DNA of 12,214 nt from Clostridiaceae bacterium (GTDB lineage Bacteria > Bacillota > Clostridia > Lachnospirales > Lachnospiraceae). Numbering within the stretch: the stretch's first letter is position 1; each line of letters begins with the position of its first letter. Shown one piece after another: positions 6,058 to 12,214 of the stretch. The notes under the pieces were generated by a model. That model made no database searches. It was not told where the DNA came from and was given only the letters and a program-made list of their open reading frames with translations. The translations under genes and the position numbers were made by a program. The stretch covers positions 1-12,214 of the forward strand of contig CABIXM010000037.1 of NCBI GenBank assembly GCA_902362725.1, written 5' to 3'.

Positions 6058-7825
6058 CATCAAAAAATACATTATTCCCAACATCCCGTATCTGTTTGTC
6101 CTGTGGGCCTTTCTCAAACTTGGGACGGCCTACCGTCTGGCGGCGGGTGCGGATTTTGCTCATAAGCTCATGGGGCTGGGCCAGACCATTGGCCCGGCCT
6201 TTGCCGACTTTGCCCCGGGGCTTGCTCCTTTTGACTGGCTTGTTGGCATTGTGGGGGCTGTGGCGTTCCGGGTAATGGTCTATGTAAAAAGCAAAAACGC
6301 CAAAAAATTCCGGCGGGATGAGGAGTATGGATCAGCCCGTTGGGGCTGTCCGAAAGATATAGCCCCTTTCGTAGATCCAAAGTTTGAAAACAACATCATT
6401 CTGACCGGGACGGAGTTCCTTACCATGAATACCCGTCCGAAAAATCCGGCCAACGCCCGCAACCTCAATGCCTGTGTGATCGGTTCGTCCGGCTCCGGCA
6501 AAACCCGGTTCTGGCTTACTCCGCAGATTTTGCAGGCCAGCGCAGACAAAAACGGCGGATGCAGCTATGTGTGTGTCGATCCCAAAGGAGGCGTTCTCGG
6601 GCAGGTGGGCCACTTCCTGCAAAAGCGTGGGTATCGGATCAAGGTGTTCAATTCCATTGATTTCACAAAATCCATGCACTATAACCCGCTGGCGTACATC
6701 CGCAACGAGGCCGACATTCTTAAATTTGTGGACGCTCTCATTTCTAATACCAAAGGCGAGGGCAAGGAAGGCGATCCGTTCTGGACAAAATCGGAAACCC
6801 TGCTTTACTGCGCCCTCATCGCCTATATCATTTTCGAGGGCCCCGCCGAGGATCGGAACATGAACACATTGGTTGACATGATTTCCGGGATGGAGGTCAA
6901 GGAGGATGACGAGGATTTTATGAACGCCGTGGACTATATGTTTGCGGGCCTGGAAAAACGAAAGCCGGATTGCTTTGCGGTCAAGCAGTATAAAAAATAC
7001 AAACTAGCCAGCGGAAAGACAGCAAAATCCATTCTGATTAGCTGTGGTGCAAGGTTAGCACCATTTGATATTGCGGAGCTGCGCGAGGTTACATCCTACG
7101 ATGAGTTGGAACTGGATACGCTGGGAGACAGAAAAACGGCTCTGTTCCTCATTATGAGTGATACGGATGACAGTTTTAACTTTCTCATTTCCATGTGCTA
7201 CACCCAGTTATTCAACCTGCTTTGTGAAAAGGCCGATGATGTGTATGGCGGCAGGCTTCCGGTTCATGTGCGCTGTTTGATTGATGAGTGTGCTAACATC
7301 GGGCAGATTCCGAAGCTGGAAAAGCTGGTGGCCACCATCCGAAGCCGTGAAATCTCTGCCTGTCTGGTGTTGCAGGCACAGAGCCAGCTCAAGGCAATTT
7401 ACAAAGATAATGCCGATACCATCATCGGCAATATGGATACTTCCATCTTCCTGGGTGGCAAAGAACCAACGACGTTGAAAGAGTTGGCGGCTGTTCTGGG
7501 AAAGGAGACCATAGACACTTACAACACCGGAGAGAGCCGGGGACGGGAGACCTCCCACTCGCTTAACTATCAGAAATTGGGAAAAGAGCTGATGAGCCAG
7601 GACGAGCTGGCAGTTATGGATGGCGGCAAGTGCATCTTGCAGTTGCGCGGTGTGCGTCCGTTTCTTTCAGACAAGTATGACATTACCAGACACCCTAATT
7701 TCAAATACACAGCTGATGCAGACAAGCGAAATACCTTTGATATTGAAGCATTTTTGTCTGCCAGACTAAAACTCAAGCCTGATGAGGTCTGCGATGTATA
7801 TGAAGTAGACACGGAGGGCGTGTAA
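6044..7825 (+). CDS. VirD4/TraG-type type IV coupling protein
   Basis: This is the ATPase that links the relaxosome to the mating channel; it has 593 residues and starts at GTG 6044 after AAAGGAGG (6030-6037). It overlaps pcfB by 14 bp. Two N-terminal membrane helices (about residues 9-31 and 63-82) anchor it. Walker A is GSSGSGKT (147-154) and Walker B is CLIDE with D414/E415, followed by IPKLEKLVATIRSREISACL and the LQAQSQLKAIY helix. The length and motifs are intact. Base composition drops sharply inside the gene: bases 6181-6240 are 38/60 GC, while 7141-7200 are 22/60. This suggests that the 3' half, from about 7000, came from a different relative by recombination. Confidence 0.94.
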   Translation: MKNDSIKKYIIPNIPYLFVLWAFLKLGTAYRLAAGADFAHKLMGLGQTIGPAFADFAPGLAPFDWLVGIVGAVAFRVMVYVKSKNAKKFRRDEEYGSARWGCPKDIAPFVDPKFENNIILTGTEFLTMNTRPKNPANARNLNACVIGSSGSGKTRFWLTPQILQASADKNGGCSYVCVDPKGGVLGQVGHFLQKRGYRIKVFNSIDFTKSMHYNPLAYIRNEADILKFVDALISNTKGEGKEGDPFWTKSETLLYCALIAYIIFEGPAEDRNMNTLVDMISGMEVKEDDEDFMNAVDYMFAGLEKRKPDCFAVKQYKKYKLASGKTAKSILISCGARLAPFDIAELREVTSYDELELDTLGDRKTALFLIMSDTDDSFNFLISMCYTQLFNLLCEKADDVYGGRLPVHVRCLIDECANIGQIPKLEKLVATIRSREISACLVLQAQSQLKAIYKDNADTIIGNMDTSIFLGGKEPTTLKELAAVLGKETIDTYNTGESRGRETSHSLNYQKLGKELMSQDELAVMDGGKCILQLRGVRPFLSDKYDITRHPNFKYTADADKRNTFDIEAFLSARLKLKPDEVCDVYEVDTEGV

Positions 7826-7860
7826 TACGGTTCCGCTGAGAAAGGAGTGATCGTATCTAT

Positions 7861-8007
7861 TTGCCGCAACTGCCTCAGTTGAGGCCATTGGCGTACAAAG
7901 CGGACAATCGCAAGAAAAATAATGAAAAAGGAGGACAGCCGGAATCAGGCTCTCATATATCGAGGGCAGATTGTTCCGGCTTTTGTGCGCTTATGAAACA
8001 AACCTAA
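7861..8007 (+). CDS. Possible small leader peptide, 48 codons (TTG start)
   Basis: An open frame beginning LPQLPQLRPLAYKADNRKKN and ending CALMKQT runs from TTG 7861 to TAA 8005-8007. AAAGGAG (7841-7847) precedes it at a longish spacing. The frame crosses the first hairpin of the alternative-pairing region and stops just before the second, as a regulatory leader peptide would. I do not recognise a family. It may be non-coding leader sequence that is open by chance. Confidence 0.3.
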   Translation: MPQLPQLRPLAYKADNRKKNNEKGGQPESGSHISRADCSGFCALMKQT

Positions 8008-8031
8008 CTAATCATTCAAATGATTCCGGCT
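7937..8031 (+). promoter_or_regulatory. Attenuator-like leader with mutually exclusive stems
   Basis: AGCCGGAA (7937-7944) can pair with TTCCGGCT (7974-7981), giving a terminator-like hairpin with TTTT after it. The same 5' strand, extended to AGCCGGAATCA (7937-7947), is perfectly complementary to TGATTCCGGCT (8021-8031). A third hairpin, AATCATT-CA-AATGATT (8010-8025), competes with the distal pairing. A stem GCTCTC / GAGGGC lies inside the first hairpin. The region directly precedes the Maff2 start. Confidence 0.5.
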
Positions 8032-8041
8032 AATATTATTT

Positions 8042-8182
8042 ATGGCATTTTTTGAACAGGCAATTACCGTTCTTCAGACTCTCGTTATCGCTCTGGGTGC
8101 TGGTCTTGGTATCTGGGGTGTCATCAACCTGTTGGAAGGTTACGGCAACGACAACCCTGGCGCCAATGCTCATGTGCGGTAA
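8042..8182 (+). pseudogene. Maff2-family small membrane protein, 3'-truncated
   Basis: The reading frame gives MAFFEQAITVLQTLVIALGA, then GLGIWGVINLLEGYGNDNPG and ends ANAHVR. The first 43 residues match the Maff2 family, small hydrophobic proteins found after the coupling protein in Firmicutes conjugative elements. The usual continuation (a glycine-rich turn and second hydrophobic stretch, about 70 residues in total from memory) is missing. The homology breaks at about 8168-8172, where AT-rich cargo DNA begins. One membrane helix remains. There is no strong ribosome site. It is probably non-functional and marks a recombination or deletion junction. Confidence 0.8.
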
Positions 8183-8261
8183 AGTAACACACAAGAATTT
8201 GATAGACAGCCTTCACTATTCAGAAAAATTAACCAAAAAAAAGCAAAATTGAATTTGATAA

Positions 8262-8290
8262 TTGATATAATAGCTAAAATATGGTACTAT
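8262..8290 (+). promoter_or_regulatory. Sigma-A-type promoter of the cargo island
   Basis: TTGATA (8262-8267) and TACTAT (8285-8290) are separated by 17 bases in AT-rich DNA, about 80 bp before the secreted-protein gene. It is the best promoter match in this gap and gives the cargo genes their own transcription start. Confidence 0.55.
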
Positions 8291-8320
8291 AAAACAAAAG
8301 GAGATGATGCCAATGGTTTG

Positions 8321-8371
8321 ATGAAACACACAACAAAATATAACTTTTTAAGCAAAGGAGGAAGTCCATAA
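8321..8371 (+). CDS. Putative 16-residue leader peptide coupled to the cargo gene
   Basis: ATG 8321 opens a 16-codon frame, MKHTTKYNFLSKGGSP, whose TAA shares its last base with the ATG of the secreted-protein gene at 8371. It is itself preceded by a five-codon frame, MMPMV (8304-8321), whose TGA overlaps its ATG and which follows AAAGGAG (8297-8303). The chain suggests translational coupling or a regulatory leader. The frames are very short and could be coincidental, since the downstream gene has its own AAAGGAGG site. Confidence 0.35.
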   Translation: MKHTTKYNFLSKGGSP

Positions 8372-9018
8372 TGAGAAAAATCAAAACAATATTAGGGATA
8401 GTTTTTTCTTTAGCTATTGTAACAACAATGAACACTACTGTTTTTGCAGCTAACGATTCAGGAATACCAGAACGTAGAGGAGTATATATACGAGAATGTG
8501 TAGGTTATGAGCCTAATTATACGAATATTGATTATACTCATAAATTATTAGGTTCTGTTTCAGGCGATAATACTCAAGGCTCAAGTCCTATGCAAATTAC
8601 ATATCAATATGAACAAAGCGGAACAACCACCGCATCTATTGCGGGTTATGCCAATGGCACAACAGAAGCAAATGTTGTTTTTGCAAAAATGCAGGCGGAA
8701 GTAGGAGTTGAAGTTACCGGTTCACGTAGTTGGACAAAAGGAACATCAGCGGGTGTCTCATATAGTATTGCACCGGGGAAATTTGAAGTGTTAAATGTTT
8801 ATATTCCTGCTGTTAGAACAGCTGGTCGTTTAAAATACAAGGTTTATATGGACGGCTATCCTGAAAATGTTTTTTATGAATATAAAACATTAACAGAATC
8901 TTATGCACCACAAAAAAATTCTGTCCATTATAAAGTAACAACTTCTAGCTACTCAGCCATAAAAGTTCCAAAGGGAATGACGGTATACACGCCAACAGGA
9001 GTATATAAAGCACAATGA
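8371..9018 (+). CDS. Secreted protein of unknown function, beta-rich
   Basis: The product has 215 residues and starts after AAAGGAGG. A signal peptide spans about residues 1-26 (charged MRKIK, hydrophobic core, TVFA/AND cleavage). The mature part is rich in Ser, Thr, Gly and Tyr, with a single cysteine and no second membrane span. Around residues 80-160 a pattern of short alternating strands appears: SGTTTASIAGYANGTTEANV, then VEVTGSRSWTKGTSAGVSYS, APGKF and GRLKYKVYMDG. This resembles the strand layout of beta-pore-forming or surface-binding secreted proteins, but that is only a visual impression. I do not recognise a family. It lies in AT-rich DNA between conjugation modules, with its stop overlapping the lipoprotein start, so it is probably transferred cargo. 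Confidence 0.8.
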   Translation: MRKIKTILGIVFSLAIVTTMNTTVFAANDSGIPERRGVYIRECVGYEPNYTNIDYTHKLLGSVSGDNTQGSSPMQITYQYEQSGTTTASIAGYANGTTEANVVFAKMQAEVGVEVTGSRSWTKGTSAGVSYSIAPGKFEVLNVYIPAVRTAGRLKYKVYMDGYPENVFYEYKTLTESYAPQKNSVHYKVTTSSYSAIKVPKGMTVYTPTGVYKAQ

Positions 9019-9560
9019 AAAACAAATTGTTTATATTACTATTAGCTTTTGTACTTTTGTTGAGTGCTTGTTCTAATAATTCTCCACCTGATGACAACAC
9101 AAAAGAAGTACTGCCAGAGCTTGAAAGTGCCGGTTCTATTGAAAGCCGGGGCGAGAAATTTATTGAAAATTTTCCACAAGACTATCCTTCATTTGAATTA
9201 TTAGAATATGTTTTTGGTTCCGCTGAAAATGCCCCAATACAACTGGTTGCGATAGCCCGAAATAAAGAAACTGGTTCATCAGCTACATTATTTGTGCTTG
9301 ATGAAAATGGGGTAGGTCAGGTAGTTCTTGCAAGTGGTTATTCAGCGACATATTGCAAAGAAGATGGATTACAACTTGATAAAAACGTAATTTCTATTTC
9401 TTTGAATTTGGAAATCTCTAGTACAAATTCTGAAATTCACGACTTTAATATTACAGTAACACAGGAGGAAAATCAAGGTAAAGTCAATACAGTGTATTCT
9501 TCACAAGAAAACATCAGATCGAAAGTAGCAAATCCAGCCGAGCCAGTCAACGGCAAGTAA
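9015..9560 (+). CDS. Putative lipoprotein, partner of the secreted protein
   Basis: This 181-residue protein starts with an ATGA overlap on the previous gene, showing translational coupling. The N-terminus MKNKLFILLLAFVLLLSACS is a lipoprotein signal with lipobox LSAC and lipidated C19. A Ser/Asn/Pro/Asp linker and a globular acidic domain follow (about residues 35-165, including FPQDYPSFELLEYVFGSAEN and ETGSSATLFVLDENGVGQVV). I do not recognise the family. Anchored on the outer face of the membrane, it could be an immunity factor, a chaperone or a partner for the secreted product. The last residues, AEPVNGK, are encoded by the GC-rich inverted repeat of the adjoining mobilization module, so the natural C-terminus may have been replaced. 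Confidence 0.78.
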   Translation: MKNKLFILLLAFVLLLSACSNNSPPDDNTKEVLPELESAGSIESRGEKFIENFPQDYPSFELLEYVFGSAENAPIQLVAIARNKETGSSATLFVLDENGVGQVVLASGYSATYCKEDGLQLDKNVISISLNLEISSTNSEIHDFNITVTQEENQGKVNTVYSSQENIRSKVANPAEPVNGK

Positions 9561-9582
9561 ATGGGCTTCGCCCACCGTTGAC
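9546..9582. repeat. Inverted repeat at the cargo/mobilization junction
   Basis: GTCAACGG (9546-9553) pairs with CCGTTGAC (9575-9582), and inside it TGGGC-TTC-GCCCA (9562-9574) forms a second stem. It spans the lipoprotein stop codon. No T run follows, so it may be a module boundary or a weak processing hairpin rather than a classical terminator. Confidence 0.65.
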
Positions 9583-9612
9583 AGCCCCGCCTGTCTTTGC
9601 AAATGTGTAGCC

Positions 9613-9654
9613 AAGAGGACGATAGCCCAAAGTGCTACCGCCCTCTTTTATTTT
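9613..9654 (+). terminator. Rho-independent terminator after the cargo genes
   Basis: AAGAGGaCGaTAGC pairs with GCTAcCGccCTCTT around a CCAAAGT loop and leads into TTTTATTTT. It would end transcription of the secreted-protein/lipoprotein operon and insulate the mobilization genes. Confidence 0.7.
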
Positions 9655-10026
9655 ACAACTGAATAACCGCTGCCCCATAGCGGCACATGAAGCAGTAAGT
9701 CTGAAAAAGATTTGCTGCTTTTTTTGCGCCCATTTTTGGCAAATCGAGAAAGTATCGGTACTGATAAGTGAGCAGGGGGAAATTCCCGTTTTCTATCAAG
9801 CAGCGGGCAAAACACAGCTTCTGAAACGCCTTATTGTTGGGAAAGACCAAGCCGCCGGAAAAGTCTTTGCCAGAAAGAGAGGGAGAACGCCAGCCCGCAG
9901 CCTTTTATGAAAAAACTGGTTGCGATTTCCCGAAAAAGTGGCAGTAGGAAGTGAGCGGCAGACCGGCAGTTTCTTAGAGCAAGATTCTACCGCAGTACCA
10001 AATTTCGCTTATCGCTCATTTTGTCC
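9655..10026. other. Gene-free region upstream of oriT
   Basis: I see no convincing gene here; the open frames lack ribosome sites and family features. There are short dispersed repeats: GGTACTG (9756-9762) and its inverse CAGTACC near 9994-10000, and AAGTGAGC twice (near 9765 and 9950). These could be binding sites for the relaxosome proteins, as expected beside an origin of transfer. Confidence 0.4.
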
Positions 10027-10102
10027 TTGCGGGAATCTTGTTGGGGAGTGCCTTCCCCAAACCCTGCTTATGCGGCTTACGCCGCTTGAAAAATTCCCGC
10101 AA
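10027..10102 (+). other. oriT: Candidate origin of transfer (oriT) with RP4-like nick region
   Basis: A perfect 10-bp inverted repeat, TTGCGGGAAT (10027-10036) and ATTCCCGCAA (10093-10102), encloses two hairpins: TTGGGGA / TCCCCAA (10041-10060) and GCGGC-TTAC-GCCGC (10072-10085). Between them, ACCCTGCTTATGCGGCTTAC (10061-10080) resembles the RP4 nick region, in which cleavage follows CCTG and a GGCT-ACGCCG segment comes next. The predicted nick is between G10066 and C10067. It lies about 100 bp before mobC and the MobP relaxase gene, the normal place for oriT. Confidence 0.55.
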
Positions 10103-10199
10103 ATTCTTTTCGGATTATTTCAAAAACAGTTCCGCTACACACCCCGTTTTTCTCCTATTAGTGAGAGGACACCACGCACAGAAAGGAGGTCAACCACCT

Positions 10200-10595
10200 A
10201 TGAAACGATATAACACGCCCCACCGCAGCAGGGTAGTCAAGACCCGGCTGACCGATGAAGAATACGCCGATTTTACCGCCCGGCTTGCCCCTTATGGTAT
10301 GAGCCAGTCCGAATTTATCCGGCAAGCCATTACACGGGCAACCATACGCCCCATTGTTACCGTTTCCCCGGTCAATGATGAATTGCTTGCCGCTGTCGGG
10401 AAGCTGACCGCCGAATACGGCAGGATCGGCGGCAACCTCAATCAGATTGCCCGGTATCTGAACGAATACGGTGTGCCGTACAACGCCCTGTCCGGCGAAG
10501 TCCGAGTCGCCATTTCCGACCTTGCAGCCTTGAAGTTTGAAGTCTTGCAGAAAGTAGGTGAAGCCGTTGGCAACATTCAAACATATCAGCTCTAA
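10200..10595 (+). CDS. mobC: MobC-like relaxosome accessory protein
   Basis: This 131-residue protein starts at ATG 10200, with AAAGGAGG about 10 bases before it; the longer in-frame reading upstream runs through oriT and is rejected. The N-terminal ribbon-helix-helix region (about 11-46: VVKTRLTDEEYADF, then GMSQSEFIRQAI) should bind DNA. The MobC signature GGNLNQIARYLN lies at 77-88. MobC proteins bind near oriT and help the relaxase open and nick the strand. The 3' end overlaps the relaxase start, so the two are coupled and probably made together. Confidence 0.93.
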   Translation: MKRYNTPHRSRVVKTRLTDEEYADFTARLAPYGMSQSEFIRQAITRATIRPIVTVSPVNDELLAAVGKLTAEYGRIGGNLNQIARYLNEYGVPYNALSGEVRVAISDLAALKFEVLQKVGEAVGNIQTYQL

Positions 10596-12189
10596 AAATG
10601 CCGACTACGGGGCAGCCGAGCAGTACCTTACCTTTGAGCATGACGAGTTTACCATGAAGCCTACCCTTGATGAAAACGGGCGGCTTGTCCCCCGTGAGGA
10701 CTATCGCCTTGCCACGCTGAACTGCGGCGATGAAGATTTTGCCGTAGCCTGTATGCGCTCCAATCTCCGCTATGGCAAAAACCAAAAACGGGAAGATGTG
10801 AAGTCCCACCACTATATCATCAGCTTCGACCCACGGGACGGAACGGACAACGGCTTGACCGTTGATAAGGCACAATCGCTGGGCGAGGAATTTTGCAAAG
10901 AGCATTTCCCCGGACACCAAGCCATTGTCTGCACCCACCCGGACGGACACAATCACTCTGGCAACATTCATGTGCATATCGTCATAAACAGCTTGCGGAT
11001 TGAAGCTGTCCCGCTTCTGCCCTACATGGACAGACCAGCGGACACGAAATGCGGCATGAAGCACCGCTGCACAGACGCAGCTATGGAATATTTCAAGTCC
11101 GAAGTCATGGAGATGTGCCACCGGGAAAATCTGTATCAGATTGACCTCTTGCATGGCAGTAAGAACCGAGTGACCGAGCGTGAATACTGGGCGCAGAAGA
11201 AAGGGCAGCTTGCCCTTGATAAAGCCAATGCCCCGATGATAGCGGACGGTATCACGCCCCGGCAAACCAAGTTTGAAACCGACAAGGCGAAGCTGCGGCA
11301 GACCATACGCAACACCCTTGACCGGGCAAGCACCTTTGACGAATTTTCAGCTTTGCTTTTGCAGTCGGGAATCTCCGTCAAGGAGAGCCGGGGGCGGCTG
11401 TCCTATCTCACGCCGGACAGAACCAAGCCCATTACCGCCCGGAAGCTGGGGGATGATTTTGACCGTACCGCCGTCCTTGCCCTTTTGGAGCAGAACGCCC
11501 ACAGAGCCGCCGAACAGACCACACCCATACCCGAATACCCCGGTAGCATGACGGGGCATTTGCAGAGGGAAAAATCCGCCAAAATCGCCCCGAAACAGGA
11601 CGGTTTACAGCGCATGGTTGACCGGGAAACGAAACGAGCCGAGGGCAAGGGCGTAGGCTATGACCGCTGGGCTTCCCTGCACAATCTCAAACAGATGGCG
11701 GCTACCCACAACTTTCTCATGGAGAACGGATTGCTTGACCTTGACAAGCTGGACGCAGCCGTGGAGAGCAGCCGGAAAGCCCTTTCCGAAGCAAGGGAAA
11801 GTCTGCGGGGCATTGAGCAGACCATAGCCGACAAGAAAAATCTGCGAAAGGTTGTCAGCGATTACCGCCGAACCCGCCCGACTATTGAGGAACACAAGAA
11901 GCTGAAAGGCAAAAAGACAGAAACCTACTACCGGGCAAATGAAGCAGATTTCATCATCTATGAAGCCACCCTGCGCCAGCTAAAGGTGCTTGCACCGGGA
12001 AAGAAGCTGCCTGCCATTTCCAAGCTGAATACGGAGATTGAAGCCCTCATTTCCGAGAAAAACGCAGCTTACAACACCTACCGCACCGCCAAAGCCGAGC
12101 ATGAGCAGCTTGCCACCGCCAAGCGGAACACCGAGCAGATACTACACGGCACACCGAGCCGTCAGAAAAAGCACGAACAGGAGCGTTAA
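10567..12189 (+). CDS. MobP-type relaxase (mobilization nuclease)
   Basis: The product has 540 residues from TTG 10567; GTG 10558 in the same frame is an alternative. TTG is preferred because it gives the family's usual MATFKHISSKNADYGAAEQY start, with AGGTGA just upstream. The relaxase domain fills about residues 1-250, with candidate catalytic tyrosines Y14 or Y20 and the metal-binding histidine motif around HPDGHNHSGNIHVHIVINS (H124-N141; H135 and H137 in HVH). It nicks one strand at oriT and stays attached to the 5' end during transfer. The C-terminal part is charged and predicted coiled coil (about 395-440 and 490-530). It overlaps mobC. The gene appears complete, with its stop 25 bases before the window end. 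Confidence 0.93.
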   Translation: MATFKHISSKNADYGAAEQYLTFEHDEFTMKPTLDENGRLVPREDYRLATLNCGDEDFAVACMRSNLRYGKNQKREDVKSHHYIISFDPRDGTDNGLTVDKAQSLGEEFCKEHFPGHQAIVCTHPDGHNHSGNIHVHIVINSLRIEAVPLLPYMDRPADTKCGMKHRCTDAAMEYFKSEVMEMCHRENLYQIDLLHGSKNRVTEREYWAQKKGQLALDKANAPMIADGITPRQTKFETDKAKLRQTIRNTLDRASTFDEFSALLLQSGISVKESRGRLSYLTPDRTKPITARKLGDDFDRTAVLALLEQNAHRAAEQTTPIPEYPGSMTGHLQREKSAKIAPKQDGLQRMVDRETKRAEGKGVGYDRWASLHNLKQMAATHNFLMENGLLDLDKLDAAVESSRKALSEARESLRGIEQTIADKKNLRKVVSDYRRTRPTIEEHKKLKGKKTETYYRANEADFIIYEATLRQLKVLAPGKKLPAISKLNTEIEALISEKNAAYNTYRTAKAEHEQLATAKRNTEQILHGTPSRQKKHEQER

Positions 12190-12214
12190 AAACCGACCCG
12201 AAATGATACCGAAA

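Larger units (their letters stand above)
2556..12214. mobile_element. Mosaic integrative conjugative/mobilizable element (left part)
   Basis: From just after the kinase stop the window consists of conjugation genes: ParB-like, ArdA, PcfB, VirD4-like coupling protein, a truncated Maff2, then oriT, MobC and relaxase. Composition shifts from the moderate GC of the two-component system to GC-rich, with an AT-rich island at about 8170-9545. No integrase or right end is in view, and the exact left boundary is not proven. The kinase 3' end carries the palindrome TTCCTATTAGGAA (2535-2547), which may lie near the junction. Confidence 0.6.

Noticed and set aside
7938..8040. Self-cleaving ribozyme in the Maff2 leader
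   Set aside because: I looked for hammerhead and twister core sequences because of the nested pairings, but found none that I could support.
9632..10213. Two open frames (9632-9910 and 9920-10213) before mobC
   Set aside because: Odd composition, no ribosome sites and no family resemblance. The second one crosses the oriT hairpins and the mobC ribosome site.
10438..11265. 275-codon minus-strand frame opposite mobC and the relaxase
   Set aside because: It is a shadow of the well-supported relaxase reading frame with its conserved histidine motif.
401..12189. CRISPR array or tRNA genes
   Set aside because: No regularly spaced direct repeats and no cloverleaf with TTC-type arms were seen on either strand.

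Overview
The window looks like chromosomal DNA of a gut Clostridia species, most likely Lachnospiraceae, carrying a mosaic integrative and conjugative/mobilizable element. The basis is the 3' end of a clostridial 23S rRNA, a Gram-positive two-component system with strong AGGAGG ribosome sites, and a conjugation module of the type common in gut Firmicutes (ParB-like, ArdA, PcfB, VirD4-like coupling protein, Maff2, MobC, MobP relaxase). The species cannot be named from this sequence.

Layout. Positions 1-79 are the last bases of a 23S rRNA gene, followed by a spacer with no visible 5S gene and a strong terminator (312-343). Positions 401-577 hold a dense cluster of nested inverted repeats with no gene. 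Next comes an OmpR-type response regulator (607-1296) overlapping by 4 bp with its histidine kinase (1293-2555). The transporter that often follows such pairs is absent: directly after the kinase the DNA changes to GC-rich mobile-element sequence.

Positions 2742-7825 form a GC-rich conjugation block: an AT-hook-bearing ParB-like protein, a highly structured intergenic region, a small nucleoside-deoxyribosyltransferase-like protein, an ArdA antirestriction protein, PcfB with a non-standard start codon, and the VirD4/TraG coupling protein. A palindromic box occurs three times in and around the first genes and may be a binding site for the ParB-like protein. The coupling-protein gene is followed by a leader with two mutually exclusive RNA pairings and then by a Maff2 gene cut off at 46 codons. 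The mating-channel genes expected next (VirB4/VirB6-like) are missing.

In their place is an AT-rich cargo island (about 8170-9545): a promoter, tiny overlapping leader ORFs, a secreted protein of unknown function and an overlapping lipoprotein. This pair resembles a toxin/immunity or surface-protein cassette, but its function is unknown. From about 9546 the sequence becomes GC-rich again and carries a mobilization module: a terminator, a candidate oriT with an RP4-like nick region (10027-10102), mobC and a MobP relaxase that runs almost to the window end.

Taken together, the relaxase, MobC and oriT could process DNA and the coupling protein could dock it, but no mating-pair-formation genes lie in the window. 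The element is either a mosaic that depends on a helper or keeps its channel genes elsewhere. No integrase is visible.
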